Shown here one piece after another: positions 29,804 to 33,356 of a stretch of DNA of 33,356 bases. Location: positions 1 through 33,356 of the forward strand of contig JAGBBQ010000071.1 in assembly GCA_017938425.1 (NCBI GenBank), written 5' to 3'. The first letter of the stretch is position 1; every line of letters begins with the position of its first letter. Source of the DNA: Clostridia bacterium. GTDB lineage: Bacteria > Bacillota > Clostridia > Oscillospirales > CAG-272. The notes beneath the pieces were generated by a model that saw only the letters and a program-made list of their open reading frames with translations, was not told the DNA's origin and searched no databases. Made by a program: the position numbers and the translations under genes.

Positions 29804-31854
29804 CGCGTCGACCTTTCTATAAACTCCATCTGTTCTTTTTCACTCAGCAAGGTATAGCGCACGTTCCAGCCGCAAAGTCTGACCTGCAGATTCGGATATT
29901 TTTCGGGATGCTTCCTTGCATCCATCAAGGTTTCGGTATCCAACACGTTATAATGAACGGCAAAGCCGCCCAGCGAAAAATACCCCTCCAGGCTTGAAAC
30001 CAAAGCACGAATGCCGTTCTCTCCCCGAACCGCCGAGGAATGCAAATCAATATCCGCGATCGCGCCGTTCGGCACTCTCGTTGCATCTATGCTTGCCACG
30101 GAAAGAAGATGTGGCGTTGCGCCCTCGCGGTCACAGCCGAAGCTTGCGCCGGTGTTTTGAGAAATCGGCTCGCCCAAGCATCTGCCATCCGCCGAAGCGG
30201 CGGTTTTTTCGCCGAACGCCCATCTCCAATTGATAGAAAACAGGCCGAGGCGCCATTTGCCGCCCTTGGCATTCGGCTTACAACGAACGGAATCTGAAAG
30301 AACGTCTACGATCCGTTTTGCGATCGCATCGGTGCGAGCATCCCCCATACCGTACTTCGGATATTTATTTTTAATCAGCAGTCTGAAATGCTCCTCGTTT
30401 TCCCAATTGGACTTCAAGATTTCAACAAAACGCGCAAGGCTGACCGTTCGATCCTCAAATACCGCTTTTCGAATCGCGGCAAGCGAGTCCGCCGCGGTCG
30501 CAAGTCCAAGCGCATTCAGCGAAGAGCTATTATATTTCGCGGTATAATCGCAGTACAAATCTCCCGCCTTCTCCAGCGCAGAGCAATAGGTCGCGGAAAG
30601 AATCGGAGCGGAATGAATTTTGGCATACTCCGCTTCAAAAAGATCCGTGAGCTCCATAGCACAGCCGCAAAGATACGAAAGCTGGCGGCAAAACTCCTCA
30701 AAAAGTGCCTCATAGCTATCAAGGCATCCGTTATTTTCCAGGCCGAGAAGCTCTCCCGTCAGCATATCGCGGCCACCGTTCAGCGCAAGCTCAAGCGCCT
30801 TGGGGACATTCACCCTTGCATTGCAGGAGCAGGTCAATTCTTCATCGCCGCCGCATTCATAGCATCCAACGATATGATAGCGAGCCGCATCTCTGTGCGT
30901 AACCCCTTGCCCCTCCAGGGCGCTGATCACGCATCGATCCGACATAAAAACGATGCTGTTATTTCCGGAGCGGATATATCGGAAGGCCGCCTCCACAAAA
31001 TCGTGCGGCGTTTTTTCATTCCATAACAGATGGAGCTTGACATTCTGCGTTTGCGCAGAGCCGTAGGCGTGCAAAAAAGCATACGAAAGCGCATTCGTCA
31101 GATCCACGCCGTTTTCATCCGATCCGCCGAGCGCAAACGGGATGTTTGCCACAGCCTTCAGGCGATCGATCTCCGCGATATAGTCCGCGATTAGAAGATC
31201 CGCATCTGCTTTATCCGCTTTTTCATAAAAAGGATAAAACAAGCCGTCCGGGCGGCCCAGCGTTCGCAAAACCGTTCCGTCAAAATATTGCTGGAGCACG
31301 TAATAAACGATGGAGGTCTGCATCGCCTCAAAAAGATTCGACGGCGCATGCTCGCAAAGTTCTCTCAGCCCGCGCGCCATCTCCTGCTTGCCTGCCGCAA
31401 GAGCCACGTCCGCCGCACGGCGCATAAAGCGAAGCGCCGCATCATAAACCCGCAAAAGGTTATCATAAAATGCTTCTGTTCCTTCGTCGGCACGGGCGGC
31501 ATACTCTGAGATCCGATTTCTGAGGCCGAAAATACCGAGAGAAATCACGCTCTCCCAGCCGGCGCTGGTATGCCCGAAATCGCAAGCACCCGTGTATGCC
31601 AAAGACTTGCTGTTTTGATATAGCTTACTTGCGCAAATCGGCGCATGCACCTCGTCCTGTCTTCCATACATGACCCGGCTTGCAATATTTCCGTGATCGG
31701 GCACGGCAAAAAAACGGTTTTCCTTCGGAATCGTCAGCTCGCACCGATCGAGCATTCTTTCAATTCTTTCACAATCCAAGCGCAAAACGTGATCGCTTGC
31801 CATCTTACCGTACTGATGGATATAATCTAAAATTTCTTCTTCCAAAAAAGGCAT
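29800..31854 (-). CDS. Glycyl radical enzyme of unknown substrate (PFL-like)
   Basis: A 684-residue glycyl radical enzyme. The glycyl radical loop near the C-terminus is QVRLCGWNVRYTLLS, with G662 as radical site and a cysteine just before it. The active-site loop has VGCYECGGDEE with C331 as thiyl radical residue and E333 in the G-C-x-E arrangement used by dehydratases and C-X lyases rather than the double cysteine of pyruvate formate-lyase. FGHTSAGWESVISLGIFGL (residues 93-111) matches the conserved G-H-T block. It is 100 or more residues shorter than PFL, CutC or glycerol dehydratase. Substrate and reaction are unknown. RBS GAAGGGAAG lies upstream of the ATG. It forms an operon with its activase and is divergent from an AraC regulator. 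Confidence 0.88.
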   Translation of the reverse strand: MPFLEEEILDYIHQYGKMASDHVLRLDCERIERMLDRCELTIPKENRFFAVPDHGNIASRVMYGRQDEVHAPICASKLYQNSKSLAYTGACDFGHTSAGWESVISLGIFGLRNRISEYAARADEGTEAFYDNLLRVYDAALRFMRRAADVALAAGKQEMARGLRELCEHAPSNLFEAMQTSIVYYVLQQYFDGTVLRTLGRPDGLFYPFYEKADKADADLLIADYIAEIDRLKAVANIPFALGGSDENGVDLTNALSYAFLHAYGSAQTQNVKLHLLWNEKTPHDFVEAAFRYIRSGNNSIVFMSDRCVISALEGQGVTHRDAARYHIVGCYECGGDEELTCSCNARVNVPKALELALNGGRDMLTGELLGLENNGCLDSYEALFEEFCRQLSYLCGCAMELTDLFEAEYAKIHSAPILSATYCSALEKAGDLYCDYTAKYNSSSLNALGLATAADSLAAIRKAVFEDRTVSLARFVEILKSNWENEEHFRLLIKNKYPKYGMGDARTDAIAKRIVDVLSDSVRCKPNAKGGKWRLGLFSINWRWAFGEKTAASADGRCLGEPISQNTGASFGCDREGATPHLLSVASIDATRVPNGAIADIDLHSSAVRGENGIRALVSSLEGYFSLGGFAVHYNVLDTETLMDARKHPEKYPNLQVRLCGWNVRYTLLSEKEQMEFIERSTR

Positions 31855-31876
31855 ACGTTCACTTCCCTTCGCGCTT

Positions 31877-31905
31877 ATTATATCATCAGGCGAAAACGCT
31901 GTAAA
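31877..31905 (-). promoter_or_regulatory. Promoter of the glycyl radical enzyme operon
   Basis: Minus-strand TTTACA (31900-31905), a 17-base spacer and TATAAT (31877-31882), about 23 bases before the start codon. A perfect 10-base palindrome TTATCGATAA lies at 31912-31921, just upstream of the -35 box. Confidence 0.75.
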
Positions 31906-31956
31906 TATGAATTATCGATAAAATTGCACTTTTCGAAACAAAATACAATTTTTTTG

Positions 31957-31985
31957 TTGATTTCCAAGAGAAAATATGATAAAAT
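31957..31985 (+). promoter_or_regulatory. Promoter of the divergent AraC gene
   Basis: TTGATT (31957-31962), a 17-base spacer and TAAAAT (31980-31985), with GGAGG and the ATG following within 25 bases. Confidence 0.65.
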
Positions 31986-32004
31986 CAAAACGGAGGTGCA
32001 GATT

Positions 32005-32808
32005 ATGGAGAAAAATGATATTTTACAAAAATCGCTCGTCATAAAGAATATAATCGCCGTCATCAAGGGACACAATCCAAACTGCCGCAAGCTTCTTAAG
32101 CGCGTTGGCAGGCATAGCGATGCCTTCGTTTATATTCTTTCGGGCAGCTGCGCCTATCACTTTGACGACGGCGTTACCTTCACCGTGCAGGCAGGCGACG
32201 TGTTCTACCTTCCGTACCAATCGGTATACACGATGTATATTTACGACGCGAACTATAAATTCATCTTTTGCGACTTCGAATTTTCAGATCCGAGCGTAAA
32301 AAAAGCCGCCGTCTACACCGCGGAAAACGCAGAGCATATGGACGGTCTTTTCGCCAATCTTTTAAACTGCTATCAAATCGGTTCGATTGCATCACGCGCC
32401 GAATGCATGTCTGTCTTATATCGCATTTACAGCCTGCTTTTTAAGTGCACGGAGCAAGGCGCACCCGCCAATAATCAAAACGACCGCATCAGCGCCGCCA
32501 AGCGCTATATCGACGAACATTACAGCGAGGTCTCTCTCAGCATCGCATCCCTTGCCGAGCAAGCAGGCATCAGCGAGGTATATTTCAGGAAGCTCTTTCA
32601 TGAAAAATACCATATTTCTCCCGTCAAATACCTCATCACGGCGCGGCTGAGCAATGCAAAAAAGCTGATGCGATACGCCTTTCTTTCCATCGAGGATTGC
32701 GCGCTCCAAAGCGGATTTTCTTCTGCACAGTATTTTTGCCGCGCCTTTAAAAAAGAGCTTGGGATCTCCCCCGGAGAATATAAAAAAAGCATCTATGAAA
32801 AGCGCTGA
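32005..32808 (+). CDS. AraC-family regulator, likely controller of the glycyl radical enzyme operon
   Basis: A 267-residue regulator. The N-terminal half (about 20-100) is a cupin sensor (YILSGSCAYHFDDGVTFTVQAGDVFYLP is spread over residues 42-69). The C-terminal 100 residues contain two helix-turn-helix units, IASLAEQAGISEVYFRKLFH and LSIEDCALQSGFSSAQYF, followed by FCRAFKKELGISPGEYKKS, the AraC/XylS signature. The ATG at 32005 has GGAGG 8 bases upstream; an in-frame ATG at 31924 lies before the promoter and is rejected. Divergent orientation and a shared 150-base spacer make it the probable activator of the neighbouring glycyl radical enzyme operon, sensing that enzyme's substrate. Its target site is unknown. 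Confidence 0.92.
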   Translation: MEKNDILQKSLVIKNIIAVIKGHNPNCRKLLKRVGRHSDAFVYILSGSCAYHFDDGVTFTVQAGDVFYLPYQSVYTMYIYDANYKFIFCDFEFSDPSVKKAAVYTAENAEHMDGLFANLLNCYQIGSIASRAECMSVLYRIYSLLFKCTEQGAPANNQNDRISAAKRYIDEHYSEVSLSIASLAEQAGISEVYFRKLFHEKYHISPVKYLITARLSNAKKLMRYAFLSIEDCALQSGFSSAQYFCRAFKKELGISPGEYKKSIYEKR

Positions 32809-32822
32809 TGCAAGCATTAAGA

Positions 32823-32862
32823 AAAATCCATCGCAGACACATTTCGATCCGCGATGGATTTT
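32823..32862. terminator. Bidirectional terminator between AraC and the right-edge gene
   Basis: AAAATCCATCGC (32823-32834) pairs perfectly with GCGATGGATTTT (32851-32862). T-rich sequence follows on both strands. It separates two convergent genes. Confidence 0.85.
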
Positions 32863-32869
32863 CTTTATT

Positions 32870-33356
32870 TTAAAACTCCACCAAAATGACAGTGTTGTTC
32901 TTGATTTCCTTGATTACGGGCGACCAGGAGAGCATTCGATCATCGTCAAGAAGATACCATCTTGCATCCGAGAGATCCGCACCCTCGATCTCAAGGGGCT
33001 TATCCTCGCCGGAAATGTTGGAGATCATCAAGGCATTTTTCTTTTCGTTGGTTGCGCAAACAGCGTAAACGCCTGCATCCGCGCCCTCCAGCGCCACCTG
33101 CGTGCCAAGCTTATACAGAGAGGCGAAGGCGGCGAAGGTATAATAAGCAGGCGAGAGCTTCGGGAAAGCAAGCGCGGGCAGGAACAAGGCGGAATAGGTG
33201 CTTCCGTCCAAGCGCGCATCATAGATCATCAGCATATCCACAGCGGTATTTTGCGTTCCCAGCATGATTGCCGCAACGTCTGCCGCGTGAACGGCCTTAT
33301 CACGATCCGCGCGAGAGGGAGGATTCCACTCGTTGATATGCGTTTCCACGTGGCCA
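32870..33356 (-). CDS. C-terminal fragment of a putative clan GH-A glycoside hydrolase (GH39-like)
   Basis: The gene enters from beyond the right edge; its last 161 residues are visible and in frame to the window end, with no internal start needed. The fragment opens GHVETHINEWNPP. The H-I-N-E-W-N pattern resembles the beta-7 strand of GH39/GH51-type TIM barrels, where H-I-T-E-[FW]-N carries the nucleophile glutamate. It is followed by helices (AADVAAIMLGTQNTAVDMLM) and a final strand-rich segment (VYAVCATNEKKNALMISNIS) like the C-terminal beta-sandwich of those enzymes. The family is tentative and the catalytic acid/base lies outside the window. Beta-xylosidase, iduronidase or another activity cannot be told apart. 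Confidence 0.55.
   Translation of the reverse strand, partial: GHVETHINEWNPPSRADRDKAVHAADVAAIMLGTQNTAVDMLMIYDARLDGSTYSALFLPALAFPKLSPAYYTFAAFASLYKLGTQVALEGADAGVYAVCATNEKKNALMISNISGEDKPLEIEGADLSDARWYLLDDDRMLSWSPVIKEIKNNTVILVEF

Overview
The window looks like a chromosomal segment from an anaerobic member of the Clostridia, probably a gut-type uncultivated lineage. Grounds for this are a single-chain pyruvate:ferredoxin oxidoreductase, a glycyl radical enzyme with its activase, an ECF-type thiamine transporter under a TPP riboswitch, a DUF1576 protein, GGAGG-type ribosome binding sites, and AT-rich promoters of the TTGACA-17-TATAAT kind between GC-rich genes. No phage, plasmid or insertion-sequence gene was seen.

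Layout. Positions 1-9330 are all on the minus strand. In transcription order they hold a divergent metallophosphoesterase, a HAD phosphatase, a methionine-gamma-lyase-like PLP enzyme and thiamine pyrophosphokinase. Then come a TPP riboswitch with ThiT, a three-domain VTT/PlsC/zinc-ribbon membrane protein, and a U32 peptidase-family protein overlapping the first 15 codons of maf. Positions 9443-19811 run on the plus strand: an orphan adenine-type DNA methyltransferase, an AraC regulator, and a promoter with a near-perfect palindrome at its -10 box. This promoter is followed by a six-gene operon: a PnuC-like membrane protein, a five-bladed-propeller glycosidase-like protein, two tandem sialidase-superfamily paralogues, a subtilisin-family protein and a GH20 hexosaminidase-like enzyme. 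None of the soluble products has a visible signal peptide, so the operon looks like a cytoplasmic glycan or glycopeptide processing set.

Positions 19900-24700 (minus) carry an ApbE lipoprotein and pyruvate:ferredoxin oxidoreductase. Positions 24824-26870 (plus) carry trpS and a WecA/TagO-type phosphoglycosyl transferase whose start codon abuts the trpS terminator. A convergent DUF1576 membrane protein follows. A tRNA-Thr(GGT) gene at 28486 is followed by an unusual repeat region: two perfect 69-bp direct repeats enclosing five consecutive mini-hairpins joined by an ATGATAT-like linker, all lying between two terminators with identical arms.

Positions 28967-32808 hold a glycyl radical enzyme and its activase (minus) facing a divergent AraC regulator (plus), with both promoters readable. 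The right edge cuts a minus-strand gene whose visible C-terminus resembles a clan GH-A glycoside hydrolase.

Most interesting are the cytosolic glycan/peptidase operon, the small 684-residue glycyl radical enzyme of unknown substrate, the hairpin array beside the tRNA, and the metallophosphoesterase with eroded metal-binding motifs.
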